Source of the DNA: an uncultured Alphaproteobacteria bacterium
Lineage (GTDB): Bacteria; Pseudomonadota; Alphaproteobacteria; SHVP01
Assembly: GCA_938023835.1 (NCBI GenBank)
Contig: CALJDF010000145.1
Span: forward strand, 1-36,374
DNA length: 36,374 nt
Direction: 5' to 3'
Shown piece after piece: positions 26,356 through 36,026 of the stretch. The translations under genes were made by a program, and so were the position numbers. The notes below the pieces were generated by a model, which saw only the letters and a list, made by a program, of their open reading frames with translations, was not told where the DNA came from and ran no database searches. Numbering within the stretch: position 1 is the first letter of the stretch; every line of letters begins with the position of its first letter.

Positions 26356-26601
26356 TTACACGGTCAGATCGACGAATTGGCCCAAACCAGGCGGTGCAGA
26401 TCGTTCGTCACCCGGCCGGTCGAAGGATCGCCCAGCGTTTTGCTCAGCGGCCTCTCCGGTCTGATGACGATTCTGCGACGCCAGAAGGTCGGCCGTTTGC
26501 CGAACTTCAGCAGCTGCCTTGAGAGAGCTATCAAATCCGCCAGGCTGCGATGCTTGCTTTAGCATCGCAGTAGCCAACTCAAGAGCAGGCACGCTTTCCA
26601 T
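26356..26601 (-). CDS. Small YjfB-like putative motility protein
   Basis: 81 aa; N-terminal helix VPALELATAMLKQA and C-terminus PGLGQFVDLTV resemble the YjfB pattern; followed by an intrinsic terminator. Confidence 0.5.
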   Translation of the reverse strand: MESVPALELATAMLKQASQPGGFDSSLKAAAEVRQTADLLASQNRHQTGEAAEQNAGRSFDRPGDERSAPPGLGQFVDLTV

Positions 26602-26710
26602 CTAATCCAACCTCTTTCACGAGCGAACGCGGATGAATTCCGCAAACCCGTTCTAGCGAGAGAGAGGATAGGGCCTGGCCTGTTAAGGAATGGTAAACGC
26701 CGAAAACGGC

Positions 26711-27982
26711 TCAATCCGTGGCTTGGCGAGCCACGTCGTCGCTGGGCCGAACGTCCCGAGCCCGACGGTAAATAAGAAGCGCCACAATCTGAAGGGCTGC
26801 CAGAAAGCCGAACATCGCCCGATAGGCGGCCTCAGGCGTTTCACCGGATTCGGTCATAAAGCTACCGATGATGGCGCCGGTCGCCCCCTGAATGATCGCG
26901 GCGCCTAGAAAAACGGAGGTGTTGTTGGTGGTCATGCCGCGACCAACCAAGTGTTCTGGAAAAATGGCCCGCCCGTGGGTCGTAATAATGACCGTGTACC
27001 CACTGATGAAACCAAAGCTGATAAAAACTGTTGTAACGACCCCCAACGACAGGTCTGGCACAAGCGCGACCACCAAGAGGAGCGCGATCGATGTTGCCAC
27101 ACCGAACACAATCAAGCCTTTGCGGGTGTCCAGAATGCGGTCCAGGCGCCCATAGGTTAGATGACCCAAGACCTGACCCAGGGTCATCAATAGCAATATG
27201 TTGCCGCGCCCAACCGGGCCAAGCCCATGGACCTCGGCGAGATAGGGACCGCCCCAAAGCGCCGTGATCGCGAGGACGGCGCCATAGCCCACCGAGTTCA
27301 CCGCAACGATAAACTTGAGCTGCGGATTGCGCATAACATCGCCTAGCCCTTTGAAGACCTGACGCAATCCTTCCGGCCTTCGAGCGTAATAGGCATGGCC
27401 GGGCGGGGCATCGCGGACAACCCAAAAAGCGGCTACTCCGAAGAGCAGCGTTACCCCTGCCATCAGAAAGAACGCGCTACGCCACCCTACGGCTTCCGAT
27501 ACCGCGGCAAGCGGCGTTGTCGCCAACAAAGCGCCCAACGTTCCCATCGCCACAAAGAACGAAGCAATTGCGGCGAAGCGGTCTGGTGGAAACCATCGTG
27601 TCGCAACGACCAATGACCCCATCAGGATGCTCGCCGTGCCCATCCCCATCATGGCGCGCCCGATCGTTAGCCCGACAACGGTATCGGATGCGGCAAAAAC
27701 AAAAGCCCCGGCAACAGCAAACACCAGGAGCGCTGGCACGACTTGGCGCGGGCCGAAACGGTCCAGCAAAATGCCGACCGGGATTTGAAACAATGCGAAA
27801 GAGAAGAAGAAGGCGCTAGAAAGCGCGCCCATGGACTCCGGCCCGATGCCGGTTTCGGCCATGATATCTGGCGCGATCACGCCGGTTGAAACGCGATAGA
27901 AGTGGGCCAGCACATAGATCGCGCATAAGCCGGCGATGATCGGCACCGCGCGACGCAGATTTGACGAGGACGGCGTCACCAC
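26711..27982 (-). CDS. Major facilitator superfamily transporter
   Basis: About 12 hydrophobic segments; GILLDRFGPRQVVP (MFS motif A type); GTG start. Confidence 0.88.
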   Translation of the reverse strand: MVTPSSSNLRRAVPIIAGLCAIYVLAHFYRVSTGVIAPDIMAETGIGPESMGALSSAFFFSFALFQIPVGILLDRFGPRQVVPALLVFAVAGAFVFAASDTVVGLTIGRAMMGMGTASILMGSLVVATRWFPPDRFAAIASFFVAMGTLGALLATTPLAAVSEAVGWRSAFFLMAGVTLLFGVAAFWVVRDAPPGHAYYARRPEGLRQVFKGLGDVMRNPQLKFIVAVNSVGYGAVLAITALWGGPYLAEVHGLGPVGRGNILLLMTLGQVLGHLTYGRLDRILDTRKGLIVFGVATSIALLLVVALVPDLSLGVVTTVFISFGFISGYTVIITTHGRAIFPEHLVGRGMTTNNTSVFLGAAIIQGATGAIIGSFMTESGETPEAAYRAMFGFLAALQIVALLIYRRARDVRPSDDVARQATD

Positions 27983-28034
27983 GCTGGCGTCTTCTTTCTT
28001 GCCGCGAATAAGCGCCGCGGCGACCGTTGGGTTG

Positions 28035-29633
28035 CTAGTCGAGGCCGAGCGAGCCCGGGTTCATCAATCGGGCCGGATCAACATAGTCTTTGATCGCTTC
28101 GAGAAGCGCGTAGGTATCGGGGTTGCGCCCTTCTTTGTATCGATAGGCCTTGCCGATCTGGAAATGTACCGCACCGAGTTCTTTGAACAGATCCGCGAGG
28201 CCGCTCCTGAGTTGGGTGACCGCGCGTCGTGCGGCTTCATCCGTGGGGAAGACTTTGAGCTTCGCGACGTAATCGTCTTCAAGGTAGCGCTCGTGATAGA
28301 GGTGGCGTGAGTCTTCCCAGAAGAAAACGGGCTCCATCAAAAAGGTTTGCTGGGCCACGGCGCACATCAGATAGCCCCATTCGATGCCATGCTGATCGAC
28401 CAACTCGGCGTGTTCTTCGAAATAATCATGAACTGACTGAATCAGGTTCGCAGCGCGGGAATGCGGCACCAGCGCATGAATCGGCACCCAACGCTGCCCC
28501 TCGGGGCCCAACATACTGTTCGGCGGGACGAAAGGTGTGGCGCGCATGATCTGCGGCAGACTCGCCTGGATCTCACGACCCTTGGCGTCGGCACAAATGC
28601 CCTTGGCTTCGGCAACAACCGACTCGACCGTTTTCGCATCGTAGCCGTCGATCACCAGGTGGACCGAGTACTCGACCCCCTCGAACATCCGCCGACCACT
28701 TGCGGCAACCTTGGCCGCTCCCTTGACCCCGTCGAGAATCGATTTGCCGGACCGGGCCACGTTGGCAAGCCGCTTGATATCGGTGAGCAGCCCCTCGCGC
28801 TTCAGGCGTTGGCCCTGGAGGTAGGGATCGAACGCAAAACACTCCGCCGCCAACCCGCGGCGCGAGACTTCGGACATTGCGGCTGTCACCCCATCGTAGT
28901 CGTCAAACGCGAACGATAGGTAGCGGGTCTCGGTCGGGAACGGGATGAGACGCAACACAACTTTGGTTTTGAAGCCGAGCGCGCCCGCGTCCGAAAGAAA
29001 TAGCCCGGTTAGGTCCGGACCGTAGCTGCGAAAGAAGGGTGAAGGATTGAATGGTGTTGCCCAAGAACCGGTCTTAAGAATCCGGCCATCGGCCAAAACA
29101 ACTTCAAGTCCGAGACAGCTGTCGGCGGCTGTGCCGTGGATGCCGGATCCAAAAAAGATGCTGTTCTGCGACATTGCACCGCCAACGGTGGAGTACATGC
29201 CGGACAGAGCGCCAAAGTACGGCGCCCGCAAGCCCTTTTCCTTTAGCGCATCATATACCTGTAGCCAGGTGCAGCCACTTTCGACGACGGCGTACATGTC
29301 TTCGGCGTTAATTTCGACAATGCGATTGAGGCGCTGCAGGTCGGCAACAATCGATTTCGGGGATACCGGCAGGTAACCGTCGGTGTAGGACAACCCGCCG
29401 CCACGCGGAATAACAGCGTAGCCCTCGCTCGTTGCCGCCTTCGCGGCTTCAGCAAGTTCTTCCGGTGTGCCAGGCTGAATGACGAACGCTGCCGGGTCGG
29501 CCTCCCGAAACACGTCGCTCGAGAAAAACTGACGATCCTCAAGATCAGTCAAGACATGGTCGTTACCCAAAACCTGGCGCAGACGGGCCTCAAGGGCGGT
29601 GGCCGATCCATCGGCTTCAGCGACGTTACTCAT
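28035..29633 (-). CDS. FAD-binding oxidase/dehydrogenase (GlcD / vanillyl-alcohol oxidase superfamily)
   Basis: PGTPEELAEAAKAATSEGYAVIPRGGGLSYTDGYLP; GGAMSQNSIFFGSGIHGTAADSCLGLEVVLADGRIL; C-terminal DYVDPARLMNPGSLGL. Confidence 0.87.
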   Translation of the reverse strand: MSNVAEADGSATALEARLRQVLGNDHVLTDLEDRQFFSSDVFREADPAAFVIQPGTPEELAEAAKAATSEGYAVIPRGGGLSYTDGYLPVSPKSIVADLQRLNRIVEINAEDMYAVVESGCTWLQVYDALKEKGLRAPYFGALSGMYSTVGGAMSQNSIFFGSGIHGTAADSCLGLEVVLADGRILKTGSWATPFNPSPFFRSYGPDLTGLFLSDAGALGFKTKVVLRLIPFPTETRYLSFAFDDYDGVTAAMSEVSRRGLAAECFAFDPYLQGQRLKREGLLTDIKRLANVARSGKSILDGVKGAAKVAASGRRMFEGVEYSVHLVIDGYDAKTVESVVAEAKGICADAKGREIQASLPQIMRATPFVPPNSMLGPEGQRWVPIHALVPHSRAANLIQSVHDYFEEHAELVDQHGIEWGYLMCAVAQQTFLMEPVFFWEDSRHLYHERYLEDDYVAKLKVFPTDEAARRAVTQLRSGLADLFKELGAVHFQIGKAYRYKEGRNPDTYALLEAIKDYVDPARLMNPGSLGLD

Positions 29634-29721
29634 ATCGGGCCTCTCTCCGGCGCGCTTGGCGCCAACTCCATTCGTATTCGTTGTGCCAGACCGCGGCGGC
29701 GCGCAGCCGTTCTAGGTGACG

Positions 29722-31275
29722 CTACAACGCACCTTTTTTTGCGCGGTCCCGCAACTCGGTCTTGAGTATCTTGCCGCCGGCATTCCGCGGCAAAACATCC
29801 AAGTAGGCATAAGACTTGGGAATCTTGTACTTGGCCAAATTCTCACGGCAGTAGGCGTCGAGATCAGCTTCGGTGACCTCACTGCTTGTCACCACGATGG
29901 CTTTGACAGCCTCACCCCATTGCTCGTCTGGGACTCCGATCACGCTCGCTTCGGCAACGGCCGGATGCGCCACCAAGACCTCTTCGATTTCACGGGGGAA
30001 GACGTTGACCCCGCCCGTAATGATCAGGTCTTTCTTGCGGTCCACCAGATAGAGATAGCCCTCGTCGTCGTGGCGGCCCATGTCGCCCACCGTGCACCAA
30101 CCGTCGTCGGTCAACGCTTCGGCTGTCGCCTCGGGGTTTTCCCAATAGCCGTTGAACAAGAGCGGCGAGCGACAAAACAACTCCCCGACATCCCCTTGCT
30201 GGACTTCAGCACCCTTTTCGTCGCGCAAGGAGACTTCAACCGTGGCATAGGGCAATCCAACGCATTGCTGTTTTCGTAGCTGATCGGGCGGTCTCAGGCT
30301 GGTAACGAATCCGCCTTCGGTCGATCCATACGTCTCATGCAAGAGCCCCTCGCCAAAGTAATCGACGATCTTTTCTTTGGTGTCCTGCAGCAACGGCGCG
30401 GCGTTCGAAATGATGGCCCGCAGCGTGTCCGGCCGATGCTTGTCGAGGACCTTTTTTTCCAGTGCGAACATCCGATGGAAATGCGTCGGCACAAAGAACG
30501 TGTTTGTCAGGTGCATCTCGGAGATTTTTCGAAGTACCACCTCGGGCTCGTACTTCGGCAATATTTCACAGAAGCCGCCAAAAAAGATCGGTGCCATCGC
30601 AAACGCAAATCCCGCACCGTGGAATAGCGGCGCGAGCGCCAACGCGCGATCATCCGGCCCGTAGCACCCGAACTCGACGCCCATCGTGTAGAAGGCAAGG
30701 GTTCGCGATCGATGCGACAACAGGCATCCCTTGGGCTTGCCCGTCGTGCCGGAGGTGTAGGGAATGCAGAAGACATCCCACTCCTCGAGCGGCACAGTCG
30801 GTTGTTCCGGTTTGGCGCCGGCGATCCAATCGTCATAGTCCTTGCCAATGACGATGATGCGCTCCACGGTTTCGAGCTTTGCCGCTCGGGCAACATCTTC
30901 GACACTCTCGTGGACAAACAACACTTTGGCCCCGGAGTCATTGCAAATATGCTCAACCTCGGGCGGCGTTACCGACGGCGGCACCATCGCAGCCGCGACA
31001 CCGGCATCGGCCAGCCCCGCGACAATCTCAAGAAACTCGATACAGTTGGGCGCGAATAGCGCGGCGTGATCGCCCTTCTTCAGCCCAAGGCCATGAATTG
31101 CCGCAGTTGCAACCCGGTTGAACCGTTCAACGAGGGCTGTGTATGTGAACTGACGTGGTCCCTGCGCCAAGGCCACCTTGTTCGGCGTCCGGCGCGCGGA
31201 CGATCGCACGCCGGTGGAGAGCAGAATGGGCCGGAAGTTATCGGGACGTCCCGAGATCTGGCCCTCAAGCGACAT
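29722..31275 (-). CDS. AMP-dependent acyl-CoA synthetase
   Basis: [83 protein letters not shown]. Overlaps the upstream isochorismatase-family gene by 11 nt. Confidence 0.92.
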   Translation of the reverse strand: MSLEGQISGRPDNFRPILLSTGVRSSARRTPNKVALAQGPRQFTYTALVERFNRVATAAIHGLGLKKGDHAALFAPNCIEFLEIVAGLADAGVAAAMVPPSVTPPEVEHICNDSGAKVLFVHESVEDVARAAKLETVERIIVIGKDYDDWIAGAKPEQPTVPLEEWDVFCIPYTSGTTGKPKGCLLSHRSRTLAFYTMGVEFGCYGPDDRALALAPLFHGAGFAFAMAPIFFGGFCEILPKYEPEVVLRKISEMHLTNTFFVPTHFHRMFALEKKVLDKHRPDTLRAIISNAAPLLQDTKEKIVDYFGEGLLHETYGSTEGGFVTSLRPPDQLRKQQCVGLPYATVEVSLRDEKGAEVQQGDVGELFCRSPLLFNGYWENPEATAEALTDDGWCTVGDMGRHDDEGYLYLVDRKKDLIITGGVNVFPREIEEVLVAHPAVAEASVIGVPDEQWGEAVKAIVVTSSEVTEADLDAYCRENLAKYKIPKSYAYLDVLPRNAGGKILKTELRDRAKKGAL

Positions 31276-31894
31276 TGCTGAGTTCGACCTTCCATGAGTC
31301 CAATACTTCGTCGGTGGTCAGGACGCGGGCGAAAAAGAACCCCATGGTCATCAGCGCGACCTCGGAACGGTCATCCTCAACCTCACCCACCGCATCACTG
31401 ACGACGAAGCAGCGGAAATCCCGCTGGCAAGCATCGCGAACCGTGGTCTCGACGCACATGTTGGTGGTCACACCGCAAAACACGAGGCTCTTGATCTTCA
31501 TCGCCGCAAGAACGGACTCAAGCTGCGTTGAGTAGAACGCACTCGGTCGGTTCTTTTGGATAACGGCATCGCCCGGCTGTGGCGTCAGGCTATCGATGAT
31601 CTCGGCGTCCCAGGTGCCAAGCGCGCATAAACCAACATCTTTCAACGCCGGCATGATCTCATTGACGATAAACCCGCCATCTTTGAAATCAGGCTGATAG
31701 ACGAACTGGGTATAGATGACCGGTACGCTGGCTTTGCGCGCCGCCGCCACCATGGTCTTGCACCCTGGCTCCGCTGCCGCCAACCGCTCCCACGGAAAGC
31801 CAAGCTTTTCCATCCGCCCGCCGGACCGACAGTAGCTGTTCTGCATATCCACGACGACGAGGGCGGTTTTGTCGGTGCCCAATTGCATTGTCAT
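31265..31894 (-). CDS. Isochorismatase-family cysteine hydrolase (paralog A)
   Basis: [11 protein letters not shown] (Asp), [12 protein letters not shown] (Lys), [17 protein letters not shown] (Cys) triad. Confidence 0.9.
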   Translation of the reverse strand: MTMQLGTDKTALVVVDMQNSYCRSGGRMEKLGFPWERLAAAEPGCKTMVAAARKASVPVIYTQFVYQPDFKDGGFIVNEIMPALKDVGLCALGTWDAEIIDSLTPQPGDAVIQKNRPSAFYSTQLESVLAAMKIKSLVFCGVTTNMCVETTVRDACQRDFRCFVVSDAVGEVEDDRSEVALMTMGFFFARVLTTDEVLDSWKVELSNVA

Positions 31895-31906
31895 TTCTGT
31901 ATCCCC

Positions 31907-32536
31907 CTAGGCCGCGTTGCTCAGCTCGACACCCCATTCGTCGAGCACGTCGTTGACGTTCATCACTCGGGCAAAGAGATACTCCATCGCCTTCAGTGCG
32001 GTTTGGCCACGGAAATCATCAACCTCGCCCACCGCATCACGCACGACAAAGGTACGGAAGTCGCGCTGCGACGCGTCCCGGACGGTCGTTTCCACGCAGA
32101 TGTTGGTCGTGACCCCACAGACCACGACATTTTCGATGTCCTGCGATCGGAGGTAGGATTCCAGCCGCGTCGAATAGAAAGAACTTGGCCGATTCTTTTC
32201 GATGATGATGTCGGTGTCTTCAGGCTTCATATCGGGATGCAGTTCGGCATCCCACGTGCCTGAGACACAAAGGTTCACTTCCTTGAGGCCAGGCATGATC
32301 TCTTCGATCTGTACGCCACCGTCGCGAAAGTCCGGCTCGTAAACATACTGGGTCCAAAACACAGGTACGTCGGCCTTGCGCGCGCCGGCAACAAGACGTT
32401 GCACACCGGGCGACGCAGCGGCGAGTTTCTCCCAGTCGAATCCCGATTGGGCCATTGACCCCTTTGCGTCGAGGAAGCCGTTTTGCATGTCTACAACGAT
32501 GAGGGCGCAGTTCTCTTTTTGGAGTTGGATCGTCAT
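31907..32536 (-). CDS. Isochorismatase-family cysteine hydrolase (paralog B)
   Basis: [40 protein letters not shown] triad; same length (209 aa) as paralog A. Confidence 0.9.
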   Translation of the reverse strand: MTIQLQKENCALIVVDMQNGFLDAKGSMAQSGFDWEKLAAASPGVQRLVAGARKADVPVFWTQYVYEPDFRDGGVQIEEIMPGLKEVNLCVSGTWDAELHPDMKPEDTDIIIEKNRPSSFYSTRLESYLRSQDIENVVVCGVTTNICVETTVRDASQRDFRTFVVRDAVGEVDDFRGQTALKAMEYLFARVMNVNDVLDEWGVELSNAA

Positions 32537-32559
32537 CGTGTTCTCCCTGGAGGTGTCGG

Positions 32560-33537
32560 TTAGCGCGTCTTCCGCTTCTTCGCCGTCTTGCGCTTCGCTG
32601 GTGTGCGCTTGGCCGGCTTGGCCTTCGATGTCCGTTTTTTGACGGTTGCACTCAATCGCCGTAGCGACTTCATCTTTGACCGCTCGTCGAGTTTGAAAAT
32701 GCGAATAGCGTTGTCGCGCATGATCTTTTGGTAAGACTCGGGGCGGAAGTTCAGGTCGCCGACCTCCCTCACCGCACGGATGGGGTCGATCACCGGCCAG
32801 TCCGTCCCGAACAGGAACTTATGCGAGCCGTAGCTATTGGCGTAGTGCACCATTTGCTTAGGCCAGTGCTTCGGCGCATAGGCGTCGCCGCCGATAAAGA
32901 TGTTCTCGTGTTTCCACGCCATCGAGATCATCTCGTCGGTCCACGGCACGCCCAAGTGGATGCCGAGCAAACGAAGTTCCGGATAAAGAATCGATATGCG
33001 ATCAAGGGTGATCGGACGACCGACAGACGGTAGCCGGCGATCCCGCTGATACACCAAGTTGTGGCCGACCTGCATCATGATCGGAATATCGAGCTCGATG
33101 CATTTCGAATAGATCGGGAAAACGTACGGATGGTCGGGCGCCAGGTCGAACCAGTGCGGATAATAATGCGCACCGACAAACCCGAGTTCGTTTACCGCGT
33201 ATTCCAACTCGGCAAGCTGCTGCATGCCAAGAGTCGGGTCGACGCCGGCCAGGCCCGAAAAGCGATCCGGGTAGCGCTGGCACACCTGGTGAACGCGCTC
33301 ATAGGAAATGTGAAAGGAGCCTTTCACGTTCATATCGCCGGCGCGCGTGGCGATCAGGAGAGCGTGTTCAATGCCCGCCTCGTCCATCATGCGAAGATAC
33401 TCAGGCACCCCAATGCCTTTGCGCATCTTGGGGCTCATCCGGACTTGTTTCTTGAAGTGGTTATCGATCCCGGTCTGGTCGTTGCGAACTTCGACCGGCG
33501 TGTAGAGATTACAAACGATATCGATATGGCCCGACAT
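32560..33537 (-). CDS. Amidohydrolase (amidohydro_2/ACMSD-like TIM barrel) with Lys/Arg-rich C-terminal tail
   Basis: YLRMMDEAGIEHALLIA, RFSGLAGVDP, LGIHLGVPWTDEMISMAWKHENIFIGGDAY, FLFGTDWPVIDP, IMRDNAIRIF; tail KKRTSKAKPAKRTPAKRKTAKKRKTR. Confidence 0.85.
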   Translation of the reverse strand: MSGHIDIVCNLYTPVEVRNDQTGIDNHFKKQVRMSPKMRKGIGVPEYLRMMDEAGIEHALLIATRAGDMNVKGSFHISYERVHQVCQRYPDRFSGLAGVDPTLGMQQLAELEYAVNELGFVGAHYYPHWFDLAPDHPYVFPIYSKCIELDIPIMMQVGHNLVYQRDRRLPSVGRPITLDRISILYPELRLLGIHLGVPWTDEMISMAWKHENIFIGGDAYAPKHWPKQMVHYANSYGSHKFLFGTDWPVIDPIRAVREVGDLNFRPESYQKIMRDNAIRIFKLDERSKMKSLRRLSATVKKRTSKAKPAKRTPAKRKTAKKRKTR

Positions 33538-33699
33538 GCCTTCCCCTTCCCTAGATGGCGTCCGGTTTTGCGTCCCGGAACCTGTTCGTTATTGTCCGGT
33601 TAATCTACCGACTGGCCCCGCGCCAAGCAACGCGTCTTCTCTTGCCCCGGCACCCCGATATGACAGAATGCGGGAACTTTTCCCTATGAATTGGACCGT

Positions 33700-35115
33700 A
33701 TGAGCGACCTGCGAACATTTCTCAATGACGAGGCGCCGCATGTTTGGCGGCCGGAGGGCGCCGTGTCGCTGGTGCAAGAGATCACGGCGCTGCAGCAGGC
33801 GCTGGATGCGCGCCAGCAGTTCCCGGTCATCGAGATCGCCCAGCCACAGGCAGCCGACGGTGCGATCAATCCGATTTCCGTGGTGTGCAACCTCACCGCG
33901 AGTCGGGAACTCACCGCGCGAGCGCTTGGCATCCAAGACCACCGCGACTTTGCCGCGACCTACGCGCAGCGGACGGCCAATCCGATCGCACCGATAAGCG
34001 TCACCCGTGACGACGCGCCGGTGCAACAAATTGTTCTGCAAGGCGACGAGTCGTCTCTCCTCGATCTTCCGGTCTTGACGCAACACGCGCTTGATCCCGG
34101 CCCTTATCTCACCGCCGCTCATGCGACCACCTATGATCCGGACACCGGCGTCGACAACACGGCCATTCAGCGTTGCTGGGTCAAGGCGCCACGGCGGATG
34201 TCGTATTACCCCTATCCCGCGTCGCACAACACGCGAAACCTGCGCAAGTTCTGGGGCAAGGGCGAAGCCTGTCCCGTGGCGTTCTGGATCGGGCACCACC
34301 CCAAGGTTCTTCTCGGCACCCAAGCCAAACTGGCTTACCCGGAGAGCCATTGGTCAGCGTGCGGCGGCCTCCTCGGTGAACCGCTGCGTTTGGTACCGAG
34401 CATCACGCATGGCGACAAGATCATGGTCCCGGCCGACGCCGAAATCGTCATCGAAGGCTGGGCTCCTGCGGACATTTGGGAGGCCGACGGTCCATTCGGC
34501 GAATACACCGGTTACATGGGCGCCCAAGTTGCCGCCCCGGTGTGCGAGGTGACCTGTATCACCCGACGCGAGAAGGCGATCTATCACGACTACGGATCGG
34601 GCCACGCCGACATGCTGGTGCCCGACAACATGGTCATGGAGGGCAAGATCTACGGCATGATGAAGCCAATTGCACCGTCTGTGCGGCGGGTTCACGTGCC
34701 GGTATCGGGCCGTCGTTTCCACGCTTATGTCTCGTTCGAAAACCCCGGTATCGGCGAGGTGCGCGATGCCTTGATGGCCGCGTTGGCATACCGGCGAACC
34801 AAAGCGATCATTGCCGTCGACGACGATATCGACTTGTTCTCCGACAGCGACATTATGTTTGCCCTGGCCACCCGCGTGCAGTGGGAACGTGACGTCATCA
34901 CGGCCTCGGGCCTGCAAGGCTCCCTAATGGACCCCTCGTTGGCGCGCGGCGCCAAGACGGTCCAAAAAGCCGGGATCGACGCGACCCTAGCGCCCTCCGA
35001 AGTGCCGGGCGCGCCACGGCCCGTCGCCCCGCGCAATAGTGTTGGCGAGGCTGCACTCGACGCCGCGATCGCACGCCTCACCGGGCTCGACACCACCGGC
35101 TGGCCGGAACTTTGA
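33700..35115 (+). CDS. UbiD family (prenyl-FMN-dependent) decarboxylase
   Basis: ADGPFGEYTGYMG signature; INPISVVCNLTASRELTARALGI; SGHADMLVPDNMVMEG. ATG at 33700 chosen over the TTG at 33691. Confidence 0.9.
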   Translation: MSDLRTFLNDEAPHVWRPEGAVSLVQEITALQQALDARQQFPVIEIAQPQAADGAINPISVVCNLTASRELTARALGIQDHRDFAATYAQRTANPIAPISVTRDDAPVQQIVLQGDESSLLDLPVLTQHALDPGPYLTAAHATTYDPDTGVDNTAIQRCWVKAPRRMSYYPYPASHNTRNLRKFWGKGEACPVAFWIGHHPKVLLGTQAKLAYPESHWSACGGLLGEPLRLVPSITHGDKIMVPADAEIVIEGWAPADIWEADGPFGEYTGYMGAQVAAPVCEVTCITRREKAIYHDYGSGHADMLVPDNMVMEGKIYGMMKPIAPSVRRVHVPVSGRRFHAYVSFENPGIGEVRDALMAALAYRRTKAIIAVDDDIDLFSDSDIMFALATRVQWERDVITASGLQGSLMDPSLARGAKTVQKAGIDATLAPSEVPGAPRPVAPRNSVGEAALDAAIARLTGLDTTGWPEL

Positions 35116-35116
35116 G

Positions 35117-35323
35117 ATGAGTAGCGACAACACCATTCGGCTTCGCACTCATTCGCCCGCCGGCGAAAAACGCGGCAACACATCGTGGGTCCAGTGCGCC
35201 GCCTGCGAGGGCTGGTTCCATGCGACCGAAGACATCATCAATCGTGCCGTCGTGACGCTGCACTGCAACCATTGCCACACCGAATTCCTACCGGCGGACG
35301 CGAAGAAGATCGTTCTCGCCTAG
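35117..35323 (+). CDS. Small zinc-ribbon-like protein (CxxC-x~24-CxxC)
   Basis: MSSDNTIRLRTHSPAGEKRGNTSWVQCAACEGWFHATEDIINRAVVTLHCNHCHTEFLPADAKKIVLA; ATG 1 nt after the ubiD-family stop codon. Confidence 0.8.
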   Translation: MSSDNTIRLRTHSPAGEKRGNTSWVQCAACEGWFHATEDIINRAVVTLHCNHCHTEFLPADAKKIVLA

Positions 35324-35393
35324 CGACCTCGTTCGCCAAACGCCGCGCCGCCGGATACCCTAGCTCTTGCGAAGAGAAGAACTGGGTAACAGC

Positions 35394-36014
35394 ATGAAGA
35401 TCCTCTACACGCCGATGCCCGGGTTGGTGCACCGGGTCGAAGTCGTCGCCCGCGAGTTGGGGCTCTATGACGCGATTACATGGGAGCGGGCCATGCCCTA
35501 TGACCGGCCCAGCCATCTGACCGACCAGAACCCCTTGAGCAAAGTGCCGACCCTGATCACCGACGACGGGGTCGCCCTGTTCCCCGGCATGGTGATCTAC
35601 GAGTATTTGGAATCACTGGCTGGACCGAAGCTCTACCCCACGAAACCCGCCGAACGCTGGCCCGCGATGCACCTGCTCAGCCTCGGCGAAGGCCTATGGG
35701 ACATGACGGTGCAGTGGAACAACGAGCGCAAGCGGCCGGAGGCCGAGCAATCCCCCGAACAACGCGCACGCTATCTCGCGGCGATCGAACGGGTTCTTGA
35801 TCGCCTTGAAGCGCTCGCGCCGTCGTTTTCCGGATTTCACATCGGCCACATCGCCGTTGCAGGCTGTTTCAGCTTTTTCGACTTCCGCCGCGCACGCGAC
35901 CTTGAGACCAACGAGTTTGGCAGCGTGATGCCCGACTTCTACGAAGGCCGCCCCACCCTGACCAACTGGCTCACCGAGGTGCGCAAGCGTCCCTCTTTTG
36001 CGCCGACCGACTAG
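35394..36014 (+). CDS. Glutathione S-transferase-like protein
   Basis: MKILYTPMPGLVHRVEVVARELGL; NPLSKVPTLITDDGVALFPGMVIYEYLESLAG; all-helical C-terminal half with RPTLTNWLTEVRKRPSF. Confidence 0.83.
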   Translation: MKILYTPMPGLVHRVEVVARELGLYDAITWERAMPYDRPSHLTDQNPLSKVPTLITDDGVALFPGMVIYEYLESLAGPKLYPTKPAERWPAMHLLSLGEGLWDMTVQWNNERKRPEAEQSPEQRARYLAAIERVLDRLEALAPSFSGFHIGHIAVAGCFSFFDFRRARDLETNEFGSVMPDFYEGRPTLTNWLTEVRKRPSFAPTD

Positions 36015-36026
36015 GAGATCAGACGC

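Noticed and set aside
29716-30279. Track ORF, plus strand, 187 aa
   Set aside because: Antisense to the acyl-CoA synthetase, no family motif; the antisense frame has clear AMP-binding motifs.
31945-31960. TTGACGTTCAT as a second MerR operator half-site
   Set aside because: Lies inside the isochorismatase paralog B coding sequence and lacks the second palindromic arm.
33589-34350. Track ORF, minus strand, 253 aa
   Set aside because: Antisense to the UbiD gene, Arg/His-rich low-information translation typical of shadow frames in GC-rich DNA; no recognisable domain.
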